Source: Streptomyces sp. XY006 (GTDB lineage Bacteria > Actinomycetota > Actinomycetes > Streptomycetales > Streptomycetaceae). Taken from it: a DNA stretch of 64,000 bases. The translations under genes were made by a program, and so were the position numbers. Position 1 is the first letter of the stretch. Each line of letters opens with the position of its first letter. Shown here one piece after another: positions 1 to 8,694 of the stretch. The DNA lies in contig NZ_NOKT01000018.1 in the NCBI RefSeq assembly GCF_002237655.1, positions 124,001-188,000 on the forward strand. Reading direction: 5' to 3'. The notes beneath the pieces were generated by a model, which was not told the DNA's origin, did not search any database, and worked only from the letters and a program-made list of their open reading frames with translations.

Positions 1-199
1 AGTTGTCGACGGAGTTGCCGAGGGTGCCGTGGACCAGGACGACGGGGCGGGGGTGGGCGGCGGACGGCTTGCAGGAATAGTCGTTCCAGCCGGAGCTCGA
101 AGCGCCGGCGGCCTGGGCGGTGGTGGCGGGGACGGTGACGGCCGCGGCGGTCAGCAGCAGCGCGGCCAGGGGTCTGAGCACTCGTTTCCAGGGCAGCAT
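1..199 (-). CDS. Secreted lipase/esterase, N-terminal part (runs off the left edge)
   Basis: Only the first 66 codons lie in the window. The start ATG (199-197) follows the strong ribosome site AAGGAG. The first about 30 residues (MLPWKRVLRPLAALLLTAAA onward) have a charged n-region, a hydrophobic core and an AQAA-like cleavage site, so the protein is exported. Next comes RPVVLVHGTLGN, the oxyanion-hole region of class 2 triacylglycerol lipases (alpha/beta hydrolases). The catalytic triad lies outside the window. The gene is divergent from the flavoprotein gene, and a palindrome at 311-324 sits about 110 bp upstream. Lipase family: confident; substrate unknown. Confidence 0.85.
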   Translation of the reverse strand, partial: MLPWKRVLRPLAALLLTAAAVTVPATTAQAAGASSSGWNDYSCKPSAAHPRPVVLVHGTLGNSVDN

Positions 200-618
200 C
201 GGGTGATCTCCTTGCGGCTCAAGGGAGGTGCGACGGCACGATGCCCTGTGATCCGGATCACGGGATGCTGTTCACTCGTCAAGTTACGGGCGAGTAGTCA
301 AACTGGGAAGTTACGCGTCAGTAAAAACACGCGCGGTGACCACCGGCACCGCCCGGCACCCCTCATCAGGAGGGCAGCGCCTCGCCACCCGGGTGCGCCC
401 CACCCGCGGCGGGCCGGCTCGTCGCCCGCTCGGCCATGTCGCCGAAGCAAGGCGATGAACCTGACGAACTGGACGCGGATCGGTTGCCGCCGACAGTTCG
501 GCATCACGATGCTTTTGGCTATTCCCCGGCACCGGGCTTCCCGTTCCCCATGCTCGCTTGTCGAATGCGGCAGCCTTGCCCTTTCAGCACGGACACCCAC
601 CCGGAAGGGATTCCTTGC
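200..618. other. Intergenic region between divergent lipase and flavoprotein genes
   Basis: A 419-bp stretch with no convincing gene and somewhat lower GC than its surroundings. Apparent N-terminal extensions of the flavoprotein frame into it have no ribosome site. It holds the palindrome TTACGCGTCAGTAA at 311-324 and a looser related block near 283-300 (CGTAACTT on the minus strand), both on the lipase side. Confidence 0.6.
311..324. promoter_or_regulatory. Palindrome upstream of the lipase gene, related to the one at 11055-11074
   Basis: TTACGCGTCAGTAA has TTAC/GTAA arms. It matches 13 of 14 bases of TTACGCGTGAGTAA inside the palindrome upstream of the first protease. Both sites lie upstream of minus-strand genes for secreted hydrolases and have the same orientation, so a common operator is plausible. 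The regulator is unknown. Confidence 0.45.
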
Positions 619-2595
619 ATGCACGGCAACTTCGAGGTGTGCATTGTCGGCGCCGGCCCGCGCGGGCTTTCGGTGCTGGAGCGGCTCCTGGCCAACGAGC
701 GCAATTCACCGACGCATTCGGCCGTGACCGTGCATGTGGTGGATCCGGCTGCCCCGGGTGCGGGTGCCGTATGGCGCCCCGAGCAGTCCCAGCACCTGCT
801 GATGAACACGGTGGCTTCGCAGATCACGGTCTTCACCGACGACAGCACGCACATCGACGGGCCCATCGAGCCGGGTCCCACCCTGTACGAGTGGGCCACA
901 TCCGTCGCGCTGCTGGGCGACCCGGCCGAGTTCGGCGCGGAGGTCATGGAAGAGGCACGCAGGCTGGGACCCGACTCCTACCCGACGCGCGCCTTCTACG
1001 GCCACTATCTCAGCGGCTGCTTCGAGCGGATCGTGGCCTCGGCCCCGCCCCATGTCACGGTACGGGTGCACCGTTCCCGCGCGGTGGCCGCCGCCGACAC
1101 CCATGGCGTGCCCGGTGGACCGCAGGGTGTGCGGCTGCAGGACGGCACCCGGCTGGACACACTGGACGCGATCGTGCTGGCCCAGGGGCACCTCCCGGCG
1201 CGGCTGTCGGCGCGTGAAGCGCGTACGGCGAGCCTGTCCCGCATCCACCACCTGACCTACATCACCCCCGCCAACCCCGCCGACCTGGACCTCAGCGGCA
1301 TCAAGGCGGGCGAGAACGTGCTGCTGCGAGGGCTGGGGCTGAACTTCTTCGATCACATGGCGTTGTTCACGGTGGGTCGCGGCGGCCGATTCGTACGAGA
1401 CGGGGAGCGGTTGGTGTACCGGCCCTCGGGCCACGAGCCGCGTCTGTTCGCGTTCTCCCGTCGCGGCGTGCCCTACCACGCGCGCGGCGAGAACGAGAAG
1501 GGCGCCACCGGCCGCTATTTCCCCCGCGTATTGACCGCGCAGTACATCGCCGGTCTACGGGAACGCGCTGCAGCCGGACAGCCCGTCAACTTCACGACCG
1601 ATCTGTGGCCGTTGATCTCGCTCGAGGTGCGAAGCGTTTACTACAGCACGTTGTTGGCCTCGCGCGGAGACGCCGACTCGCGGGAGGAATTCACCCGGGC
1701 GTTCCTCACCGCGGAGGACGAACGGGAGCGGCTGGAACTGCTGGACGAGTACGGTATCCCGACCGATCAGCGCTGGGATTGGGAACGGCTGTCGCGGCCG
1801 TACGGTGAGCGCGAGTTCACCGACCGGCAGGATTTCTCCGACTGGTTGCTGGATTACCTGCGACGCGATGTCGCCGAGGCCCGGCGCGGCAATGTCAGCG
1901 GTCCTCTGAAAGCCGCCCTGGACGTGTTGCGGGACCTGCGCAACGAGATCCGTCTCGCCGTCGACCACGGAGGTCTGGAGGGGAACTCCCACCGAGACGA
2001 CCTCGAGGGCTGGTACACGCCGCTGAACGCGTTCCTGTCGATCGGGCCGCCCGCGTCCCGCATCGAGGAGATGATCGCGCTCATCGAAGCGGGTGTGCTG
2101 ACCGTGACGGGTCCGGGCACTCAGGTGCGGATCGACACCACCGCCCAGCTGTACGTGGCGCACTCGACGGCTGTGCCCGGTGAACCGGTGCGTGCGCGCG
2201 TCCTGATAGAGGCGCGGCTGCCCGAGCCCGATCTGCGCCGCACCGAGGACCCCCTGCTGAAGCACCTGCTGGACACGGACCAGGCGGCGCCGTACCGGAT
2301 CACGACGACCGACGGTACCGGCTACGTGACGGGAGGGCTCGCGGTCACCGAACGGCCCTACCGGCTGCTGGACGGGCGAGGCCGCCCTCACCCTCGCCGG
2401 TTCGCGTACGGCGTGCCGACGGAAGCGGTGCACTGGGTGACGGCAGCAGGCATCCGGCCCGGGGTGGACTCGGTGACGCTCGGCGACTCCGACGCGATCG
2501 CCCGGGCCGTCCTCGCCCTGCCGCAGGTGGCCCATGTGCCGGCGGAGGTCCGTCGGGTGGACGCCGACGGGGAGCTGTCCGGGGTGATCGTGTGA
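619..2595 (+). CDS. FAD/NAD(P)-binding protein, candidate CreE/FzmM-like aspartate N-monooxygenase
   Basis: 658 residues. The start ATG at 619 is preceded by GGAAGGGA at 9-nt spacing; an in-frame upstream extension to 436 has no such site. Residues 1-30 carry the dinucleotide fold GAGPRG after a short beta strand (FEVCIVGAGPRGLSVLERL), typical of the NAD_binding_9 flavoprotein family. CreE/FzmM enzymes of the aspartate-nitrosuccinate pathway, which oxidise L-aspartate to nitrosuccinate, are as I recall of this type and similar size. The stop overlaps the GTG of the lyase gene by 4 bp (GTGA), so the pair is translationally coupled, as for CreE and CreD. Base composition is a little less GC-rich than the flanks. 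Fold: confident. Substrate: inferred mainly from the pairing; another N- or C-hydroxylase is possible. Confidence 0.72.
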   Translation: MHGNFEVCIVGAGPRGLSVLERLLANERNSPTHSAVTVHVVDPAAPGAGAVWRPEQSQHLLMNTVASQITVFTDDSTHIDGPIEPGPTLYEWATSVALLGDPAEFGAEVMEEARRLGPDSYPTRAFYGHYLSGCFERIVASAPPHVTVRVHRSRAVAAADTHGVPGGPQGVRLQDGTRLDTLDAIVLAQGHLPARLSAREARTASLSRIHHLTYITPANPADLDLSGIKAGENVLLRGLGLNFFDHMALFTVGRGGRFVRDGERLVYRPSGHEPRLFAFSRRGVPYHARGENEKGATGRYFPRVLTAQYIAGLRERAAAGQPVNFTTDLWPLISLEVRSVYYSTLLASRGDADSREEFTRAFLTAEDERERLELLDEYGIPTDQRWDWERLSRPYGEREFTDRQDFSDWLLDYLRRDVAEARRGNVSGPLKAALDVLRDLRNEIRLAVDHGGLEGNSHRDDLEGWYTPLNAFLSIGPPASRIEEMIALIEAGVLTVTGPGTQVRIDTTAQLYVAHSTAVPGEPVRARVLIEARLPEPDLRRTEDPLLKHLLDTDQAAPYRITTTDGTGYVTGGLAVTERPYRLLDGRGRPHPRRFAYGVPTEAVHWVTAAGIRPGVDSVTLGDSDAIARAVLALPQVAHVPAEVRRVDADGELSGVIV

Positions 2596-4028
2596 CCCTC
2601 GTGCAGGCGACTGTGGCCACCGCGACGCATCTGACGGATGCCGGCCTGCTCGCACCGGTGCGCGCGGGTACCCGGGTGGAGGCCGTCACCAGTGACCGGG
2701 CCTGGGTACAGGCCATGCTGGATGCGGAAGCGGCGCTCGCCCGCGCACAGGCGACGGTGGGCACGCTCCCTGCTTCGGCCGCCGAGGTGATCACGCGAGT
2801 GGCTCACGCCGGCCGGCTCGACGTCAGAGCCCTCGCGCTGGCGGCGCGGGAGACGGCCAACCCGGTGGTCGGCCTGGTGCAGGCGTTCACCGCAGTCGTC
2901 GCGGCCGAGGACTCCGAGGCAGCCGAGTACGTGCACCGGGGCTCGACCAGCCAGGACGTGCTCGACACCGGCACGATGCTCGTCGCGAGGAAGACGCTCG
3001 ATCTGATCCGCGCCGATCTGCGGCGTACGGCCGATGCGCTGACCAGGCTGGCGTCGGCTCACCGGCACACTCCAGCCGTCGCGCGCACCCTGGCGCTGCA
3101 CGCCGTACCGACCACGTTCGGGCTGCGCGCCGCCGGCTGGCGGGAGCTGGTGCTGGACGCAGAGGAGCGCGTCGCCCGCGTACAGCGCAGCCTCCCTGTC
3201 TCCCTGGGCGGAGCAGCGGGCACGCTGGCTGGATACCTGGAGTACGCGGCACTCGCCGAGGGCGGCACCCTGGCCGACCCGGACGGCTACGTGACGCGGC
3301 TCGTGGACGCCTATGCCGGCGAGACGGGACTGGCCAGGCCGGCGCTGCCCTGGCACGCGCTGCGCACACCCGTGGCCGACCTGGCCGCCGCACTGGCCTT
3401 CACCGCCGGGGCGCTCGGCAAGATCGCCGTGGACGTCCAGGCGTTGACCCGTACCGAGGTGGGTGAGGTCACCGAACCCACCGTGGCCGGACGCGGTGCC
3501 TCTTCGGCCATGCCCCACAAGCGCAACCCCGTGCTCGCGACGCTCGTCCGCAGTGCCGCGCTGCAAGTGCCCGCTCTGTCGGCGGCACTGGCACAGTGCC
3601 TGGTCACCGAGGACGAACGGTCCGCCGGGGTGTGGCACGCGGAGTGGCCACTGCTCCGGGACTGTCTGCGACTGACCGGCGGCGCCGCACAAACGGCTGC
3701 GGAACTGGTCGAAGGGCTGGAGGTGCGGCCGGACCGCATGCGCGCCAACCTGGACATGACGGACAGTCAGGTGGTGTCCGAGCGGCTGGTCGCCCACTTG
3801 GCACCGGCCTTGGGCAAAGCCCCTGCCAAAGCGCTGCTGACGCGCGCGGCGCAGGAGGCGCAGACCACGCGGCAGCCCTTGGCCACGGTACTCGCCGACA
3901 TGCCGGAGGTACCCCGTTCGCTCGCGGACCGGCTGGTCGCGCTGTGCGACCCGGCCGACTACACGGGCGCTGCGGCGGTGCTGGTGGAGCAGGCCCTGCG
4001 GCGTGATCCGAACGGCAGCCTGCGGTAG
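2592..4028 (+). CDS. Aspartase/fumarase-superfamily lyase, candidate CreD/FzmL-like nitrosuccinate lyase
   Basis: 478 residues, GTG start inside the stop of the flavoprotein gene. Residues about 301-313 read GASSAMPHKRNP, the superfamily signature; the serine loop holds the catalytic base. Sequence style and length match the PcaB (3-carboxy-cis,cis-muconate cycloisomerase)/adenylosuccinate lyase branch. No other pca or purine genes are present, which argues against those roles. Nitrosuccinate lyases (CreD/FzmL), which split nitrosuccinate into fumarate and nitrous acid, belong to this branch and are encoded beside a flavin monooxygenase, exactly as here. Lyase family: confident. Nitrosuccinate as substrate: inference from the partner gene. 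The gene after it is convergent. Confidence 0.75.
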   Translation: MTLVQATVATATHLTDAGLLAPVRAGTRVEAVTSDRAWVQAMLDAEAALARAQATVGTLPASAAEVITRVAHAGRLDVRALALAARETANPVVGLVQAFTAVVAAEDSEAAEYVHRGSTSQDVLDTGTMLVARKTLDLIRADLRRTADALTRLASAHRHTPAVARTLALHAVPTTFGLRAAGWRELVLDAEERVARVQRSLPVSLGGAAGTLAGYLEYAALAEGGTLADPDGYVTRLVDAYAGETGLARPALPWHALRTPVADLAAALAFTAGALGKIAVDVQALTRTEVGEVTEPTVAGRGASSAMPHKRNPVLATLVRSAALQVPALSAALAQCLVTEDERSAGVWHAEWPLLRDCLRLTGGAAQTAAELVEGLEVRPDRMRANLDMTDSQVVSERLVAHLAPALGKAPAKALLTRAAQEAQTTRQPLATVLADMPEVPRSLADRLVALCDPADYTGAAAVLVEQALRRDPNGSLR

Positions 4029-4067
4029 TGCCGGCCGCAGACCGCCCGGAACCCGACCGAGGCGCTG

Positions 4068-5051
4068 TCACGCCGCCAGGCCGCCCAGCCCCCCGGGCAT
4101 CACCGCCCGCGGCCCGAACTTCGCCCGCGCGCGGTCCGCGACCTCCTCGATACGGCGGACCTTCTCGTCCACCGGGTCGAAGGTCAGCTGGTGGGAGGAC
4201 TGGTCCGCGGGGTCGAGCCCCTCGGCGCGCAGGGCGATCGCCCGGACCCGGGCCCGTTGCAGCCCGAGCGCCTCGTACAGGCCGTACGCGGCCCTGGTCA
4301 GAGCCGGGGAGTGCGCGGTCGGTTCGGTCAGGGTGCGGCTGCGCGTGGTGGCGCTGCGGTCGGCGTAGCGCACGGTCAGGGTGAGCGTGCGGCAGACCTT
4401 CTCCAGGGCGCGCAGCCGGGCGCCGATCTCCTCGGCGGCCGACAGCAGCGCGCGGCGGTGCCGGTCCGGGTCCAGTTCGTCGCGCCCGAAGGGGCGTTCC
4501 GCGGCCAGGGACCGGGAGACGGCGTTCGGCACGACCCGGCCGCGGTCGACGCCGCTCGCCTTCTCGCGCAGCTCACGGCCCGCCTTCGCGCCGATCAGCC
4601 GCTGGAGCGTGGACAGCGGTGCGGCGGCGACCCGGCCGAGGGTGTCGAGGCCGTAGTCGGTCAGGGTGCGCGAGGTCGCGGCGCCCACGCCGGGCAGCGC
4701 GGTGACGGGCTGGGCCGCGAGGAACTCCGCGACGGCGTCCGGCTCCGCGGGCACCGCGCACGTCACTCCGGGCGCGGCGTGGCGCAGCGCCACCCGGGCC
4801 AGCATCGGTCCGGGCCCCGCGCCGATCACGCAGTCCACGCCGTACAGGGCGAGCGCGCGCACCCGGATCACCGAGGCCAGTTCGACGGCGTCCCGCCCGA
4901 AGTACCGCTCGGCGCCCCGCAGGTCGGCCAGCGCCCCGTCCGGTGGCAGGGCCTGGACGACGGGGGTGAACTCCTCCAGCATCCCGAGCAGCCGGGGCAG
5001 ATCGGCCTCGCTCGTCGCAGGCGGCTGGAAACGTACGCAGAGGATGGTCAT
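4068..5051 (-). CDS. imuB: Y-family DNA polymerase-like protein (ImuB-type mutasome subunit)
   Basis: 327 residues. ATG (5051-5049) overlaps the dnaE2 stop as ATGA, so the two are one operon; a longer frame would begin inside dnaE2. The order of Y-family segments is recognisable: an N-terminal palm-like part, GAGPGPMLARVALRHA, a helix-hairpin region (TALPGVGAATSRTLTDYGLDTLGRVA) and a little-finger region. The two acidic motifs of active Y polymerases (DxD near the N-terminus and SxDE) are not seen; the equivalent stretch reads PDGALADLRG. ImuB proteins are catalytically dead partners that link DnaE2 to the beta clamp, which fits. The protein is shorter than mycobacterial ImuB. No ImuA gene is adjacent. 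Confidence 0.8.
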   Translation of the reverse strand: MTILCVRFQPPATSEADLPRLLGMLEEFTPVVQALPPDGALADLRGAERYFGRDAVELASVIRVRALALYGVDCVIGAGPGPMLARVALRHAAPGVTCAVPAEPDAVAEFLAAQPVTALPGVGAATSRTLTDYGLDTLGRVAAAPLSTLQRLIGAKAGRELREKASGVDRGRVVPNAVSRSLAAERPFGRDELDPDRHRRALLSAAEEIGARLRALEKVCRTLTLTVRYADRSATTRSRTLTEPTAHSPALTRAAYGLYEALGLQRARVRAIALRAEGLDPADQSSHQLTFDPVDEKVRRIEEVADRARAKFGPRAVMPGGLGGLAA

Positions 5052-8000
5052 CCCGCACTCCCCGGACTCTGGTGCCACAACTTCCTTCCCACCGCGGGCC
5101 CTTCACCCGCGGGGCGCAGATCGGCCCAGGGGTGCATCTCGTACCCCGTGGGCATGCGGATCTTCCGCCGCTCCATCGCGTCCACGGCCGCGGAACCCGC
5201 CGGCGCGGGCGTGCCCTCCGACCCGGCGAGCCGCCGGCGCGCCGCCCCCTCGCCGTCGTCACCGGTGTCTCCGGCGCCGTCGGGTTGCCCGGTCCCGGCC
5301 AGCCGGGCCGCGACCCCCTCCAGACCTTCCTCCCGGCGCACGTCGAGCAGGTCCGCGAGGTTCCAGACGGCGGAGCCGACCACGCTGAAGCTGCGCGGGC
5401 CGCGGCGCTGCACCACCCCGCGCACCAGCAGCAGCCAGGAGTGGAAGACGGTGTGGGCGCAGGCGTCGTGGGAGTCGTCGAAGAAGGCGAGGTCGACCAG
5501 GCCCGTGCCGTCGTCCAGGGTGGAGAAGATGACCCGCCTGCCGGACCGGATCGGCGGCGTCTGGGTGGCCGCCTTGGCGCCCGCGACCAGCACCGTCTCC
5601 CCGTGCCGGGCCTCGCGCAGCCGGCGCGCCGACACCACGCCCAGCTCGTCGAGGAACTGCCGGTGGTCGTCCATCAGATGGCGCGAGGCGTCCATGGACA
5701 GCACCCCCAGCTCGGCGCTGAGCCGCTCCGAGGAGGTGAGGTCGGGCAGTCCGGCCGGGGCCGTCTTCCGCCCGCCGGCCAACGGCAGCTGGCCACCGCC
5801 CCCGCCCCGCGCGCCCCGGTGCAGTTCGGTCAGATGCAGTTGCAGGTCCCGGCGGTTGGCACCGAACGCGTCCAGCGCGCCCACCTGTGCGAGCCGCTGG
5901 GCCAGCGGGCGGCTGGGCCGGCCCCGCTCCCAGAAGTCGACGAGCGAGGCGTACGGCTGCCCTGCGGCGATCCGCGCCGCCTCGGCCTCGCTGATGCCGT
6001 GCACATCGGAGAGCGCCAGCCGCAGACCCCACTTACCGGACACCAGTTCGATACGGTGTGCGACGCCCGACTTGTTCACGTCCAACGGCAGCACGGGCAC
6101 CCCGCGCCGCCGCGCGTCCGCCAGCAGCAGCCGCTTCGGGTACATCCCGGGGTCGTGCGTGAGCAGGCCCGCGTAGAAGGCCGCGGGGTGATGCGCCTTC
6201 AGCCACGCCGACTGGTACGTCGGTACGGCGAAGGCGACCGCGTGCGCCTTGCAGAAGCCGTACGACCCGAAGGCCTCGACGATCTCCCAGGTCCGCTGAA
6301 TCGTTTCCGCGTCGTAGCCGTTCGCCGCCGCGTGCTGGGCGAACCACACCTTGATCCGCCCCTGCGACTCGGGGTCGGACAGCCCGCGCCGCACCCGGTC
6401 GGCCTCGCCGCGCCCGCAGCCGGTCATGATGTCGACGATGTCGATGATCTGCTCGTGGAAGACGACGACCCCGTACGTCTCCTTCAGCGGCCCTTCCAGA
6501 TCCGGGTGCGGATAGCGGATGGGCGCCCGCCCGTGCCGGGCCTCGATGAACGGCCGCACCATGTCGGCGGCGACCGGCCCGGGCCGGAACAGCGAGATGT
6601 CGACGACCAGGTCGTGGAAGGTGTCCGGCTGCAGCCGCCCGACCAGGTCCCGCTGCCCGGGCGACTCGATCTGGAAGCAGCCGAGCGTCTCGGTGGACCG
6701 GATCAGCCGGTAGGTCTCCGCGTCCCCCGCGGGCAGGGCGTCCAGGTCGACCCGCTCCCCCGTGGCCCGCTCCACTTCCCCCACCGCGTGCGCCATGGCC
6801 GACTGCATCCGCACGCCCAGCACGTCCAGCTTCAGCAGCCCGAGGTCCTCGACGTCGTCCTTGTCGAACTGCGACATCGGGAAGCCCTCGCCGCTGGTCG
6901 GCATGACCGGCGTACGCGCGAGCAGGGAGGCGTCGGACAGCAGCACCCCGCACGGGTGCATGGCGACCCCGCGCGGCAGGGCGTCCAGCGCCTCGACCAG
7001 CTCCCACAGCCTGCCGTACTTCGCCTTCTCGCCCGCCAGCGCGCGCAGCTCGGGCAGTTCCTCCAGCGCGGCCCGGGCGTCGCGCGCCCTGATGTGCGGA
7101 AAGGACTTGGCGACCCGGTCGATCTCGGCCGGGTCCATGGACAGGGCGGCCCCCACGTCCCGGATCGCGTGCCGTACGCGGTACGTCTCCGGCATCGCGA
7201 CCGTGGCGACCCGCTCGGCACCGAACCGGTCGATGATCCTGCGGTAGACCTCCAGCCGGCGCGCGGACTCCACGTCGATGTCGATGTCGGGCAGCACGAC
7301 CCGCTCCTTGGACAGGAACCGCTCCATCAGCAGCCGGTGCTCGACGGGGTCGGCGTGCGCGATGCCGAGCAGGTGGTTGACCAGCGACCCGGCCCCGGAC
7401 CCCCGGGCGGCCACCCGGATGCCCATCTCCCGGACGTCGTCGACCACCTGGGCGACGGTGAGGAAGTAGGAGGCGAACCCGTGGTGGGCGATGATGTCCA
7501 GCTCGTGGTGCATCCGCTCCCAGTACTCCCGCCGCCGGTCGTACCCGCGCAGCACCATGCCCGCAGCGGCCCGTGAGGCCAGGGCCCGCTGGGCGGTGCG
7601 GCGCCCGGCGCCGACCAGATGCGGCTCGGGGAAGCGGACCGTGCCGATCCCGAGATCGTCCTCGGGGTCGACCAGGCACGCGGCGGCGGTGGCCGCGGTC
7701 TGCTCCAGCAGCCGGTGCGCGAGCTCCCGCCGGAACCCGGCGGCCTCCACGATCCGCTCGGCCGCGTGCGCCATGGACCCCGGGTCCTTGAGCCAGGCCT
7801 CACCGGAGTCCAGCTCCTTGGTGGGGTCGATGGGCACCAGGCGCCGGGCGGCGTCCAGGACGTCGGCGACCGGCCCCAGCCCGGGGTCGGCGTACCGCAC
7901 GGCATTGGTGAGCACGGGCCGGACGCCCTGCTCGGCGGCGAAGCCGACGGTACGGGCGGCCAGCCGCAGCGATCCGGGGCCCGTCCCGTTCCGGCCGTGC

Positions 8001-8557
8001 CAGACGGCCTCCAGCCGCAGGTCGTCGCCGTAGACCTCCCGCCAGGGCGCCAGCAGCCGGGCCGCCCGGTCGGGACGTCCCGCGGCCAGGGCGCGCCCCA
8101 CGTCGGAGTCGGGCCCGAGCAGCACGGTCAGCCCCTCGGCACGGTTGCGCTCCCAGGGCAGCAGGGGCGTCGCCCCCTCCCCCTCGTGCGCCGCCGAGAC
8201 CAGCCGGCACAGCGCGGCCCATCCCCGGGCACCGTCCCGGGCGAGGAAGACCGCGCGGGGAGCCGACTCGTCGACGAAGGCACCTCCCCGCACCGGGGTC
8301 CGGCGCCGCTCCTGCTTCCCGGCCCCGAGTCCGACCGCCAGATCCGCCCCGAACAGCGGACGGATCCCGTGCCTGGCACAAGCCTTGGCGAACCGGACCG
8401 CACCGGCGACCGTGTCGCGGTCGGTGAGGGCCAGGGCCTCCATGCCCCGTTCGGAGGCACGCTCGGCCAGCCGCTCCGGGTGCGAGGCTCCATGGCGCAA
8501 CGAGAATCCGGAGACGGTGTGCAGATGCGTGAACCCCGGCACACGCACCTCCCGCAC
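5048..8557 (-). CDS. dnaE2: Error-prone DNA polymerase III alpha subunit DnaE2
   Basis: 1169 residues. The N-terminus is a PHP domain (residues about 4-270; THLHTVSGFSLRHGASHP, ALTDRDTVAGA). The polymerase core has PDIDIDVES near residue 425 and LKLDVLG near 580, the catalytic acid motifs of C-family polymerases. An OB fold follows near residues 990-1060. The length suits DnaE2 rather than the about 1180-1200-residue replicative DnaE1, and the ImuB-like partner downstream supports DnaE2. GTG 8557 gives the longest frame, but GGGAGG lies so that GTG 8542 is also a good start. A LexA box at 8576-8589 just upstream marks SOS control. DnaE2 carries out mutagenic translesion synthesis. Confidence 0.93.
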   Translation of the reverse strand: MREVRVPGFTHLHTVSGFSLRHGASHPERLAERASERGMEALALTDRDTVAGAVRFAKACARHGIRPLFGADLAVGLGAGKQERRRTPVRGGAFVDESAPRAVFLARDGARGWAALCRLVSAAHEGEGATPLLPWERNRAEGLTVLLGPDSDVGRALAAGRPDRAARLLAPWREVYGDDLRLEAVWHGRNGTGPGSLRLAARTVGFAAEQGVRPVLTNAVRYADPGLGPVADVLDAARRLVPIDPTKELDSGEAWLKDPGSMAHAAERIVEAAGFRRELAHRLLEQTAATAAACLVDPEDDLGIGTVRFPEPHLVGAGRRTAQRALASRAAAGMVLRGYDRRREYWERMHHELDIIAHHGFASYFLTVAQVVDDVREMGIRVAARGSGAGSLVNHLLGIAHADPVEHRLLMERFLSKERVVLPDIDIDVESARRLEVYRRIIDRFGAERVATVAMPETYRVRHAIRDVGAALSMDPAEIDRVAKSFPHIRARDARAALEELPELRALAGEKAKYGRLWELVEALDALPRGVAMHPCGVLLSDASLLARTPVMPTSGEGFPMSQFDKDDVEDLGLLKLDVLGVRMQSAMAHAVGEVERATGERVDLDALPAGDAETYRLIRSTETLGCFQIESPGQRDLVGRLQPDTFHDLVVDISLFRPGPVAADMVRPFIEARHGRAPIRYPHPDLEGPLKETYGVVVFHEQIIDIVDIMTGCGRGEADRVRRGLSDPESQGRIKVWFAQHAAANGYDAETIQRTWEIVEAFGSYGFCKAHAVAFAVPTYQSAWLKAHHPAAFYAGLLTHDPGMYPKRLLLADARRRGVPVLPLDVNKSGVAHRIELVSGKWGLRLALSDVHGISEAEAARIAAGQPYASLVDFWERGRPSRPLAQRLAQVGALDAFGANRRDLQLHLTELHRGARGGGGGQLPLAGGRKTAPAGLPDLTSSERLSAELGVLSMDASRHLMDDHRQFLDELGVVSARRLREARHGETVLVAGAKAATQTPPIRSGRRVIFSTLDDGTGLVDLAFFDDSHDACAHTVFHSWLLLVRGVVQRRGPRSFSVVGSAVWNLADLLDVRREEGLEGVAARLAGTGQPDGAGDTGDDGEGAARRRLAGSEGTPAPAGSAAVDAMERRKIRMPTGYEMHPWADLRPAGEGPAVGRKLWHQSPGSAG

Positions 8558-8575
8558 TCGTGAGCGACCTGCTCT

Positions 8576-8589
8576 CGAACATCTGTTCC
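8576..8589. promoter_or_regulatory. LexA (SOS) box of the dnaE2-imuB operon
   Basis: CGAACATCTGTTCC contains GAAC-N4-GTTC, the core of the actinobacterial/Gram-positive LexA operator. It lies about 20 bp upstream of the longest dnaE2 start. DnaE2 and ImuB are standard LexA targets in actinobacteria. Confidence 0.85.
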
Positions 8590-8620
8590 CAGCTACCTCA
8601 CCCCCACCATACCCTCATCC

Positions 8621-8636
8621 TCGAATGTATGTGCGA
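8621..8636. promoter_or_regulatory. Second, imperfect LexA-like box
   Basis: TCGAATGTATGTGCGA matches TCGAAC-N4-GTTCGA except at one base in each half. It lies 45 bp from the strong box, centre to centre, on the side of the divergent membrane protein gene. A minus-strand TATGGT (8611-8606) between the boxes could be the dnaE2 -10 element, which would put this box over the -35 region. Confidence 0.45.
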
Positions 8637-8694
8637 CATCCGTTCGGCCCCGCCCCACCTGCGGAAACACCCGGTCACGCCCGACCGTGGAGGA

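Noticed and set aside
436..618. N-terminal extension of the flavoprotein by 61 codons
   Set aside because: No ribosome site, lower-GC sequence, and the protein fold starts right after ATG 619, which has GGAAGGGA in place.
4191..7576. Long plus-strand open frames across dnaE2-imuB
   Set aside because: Antisense shadows of clearly recognised genes; no domain in their products.
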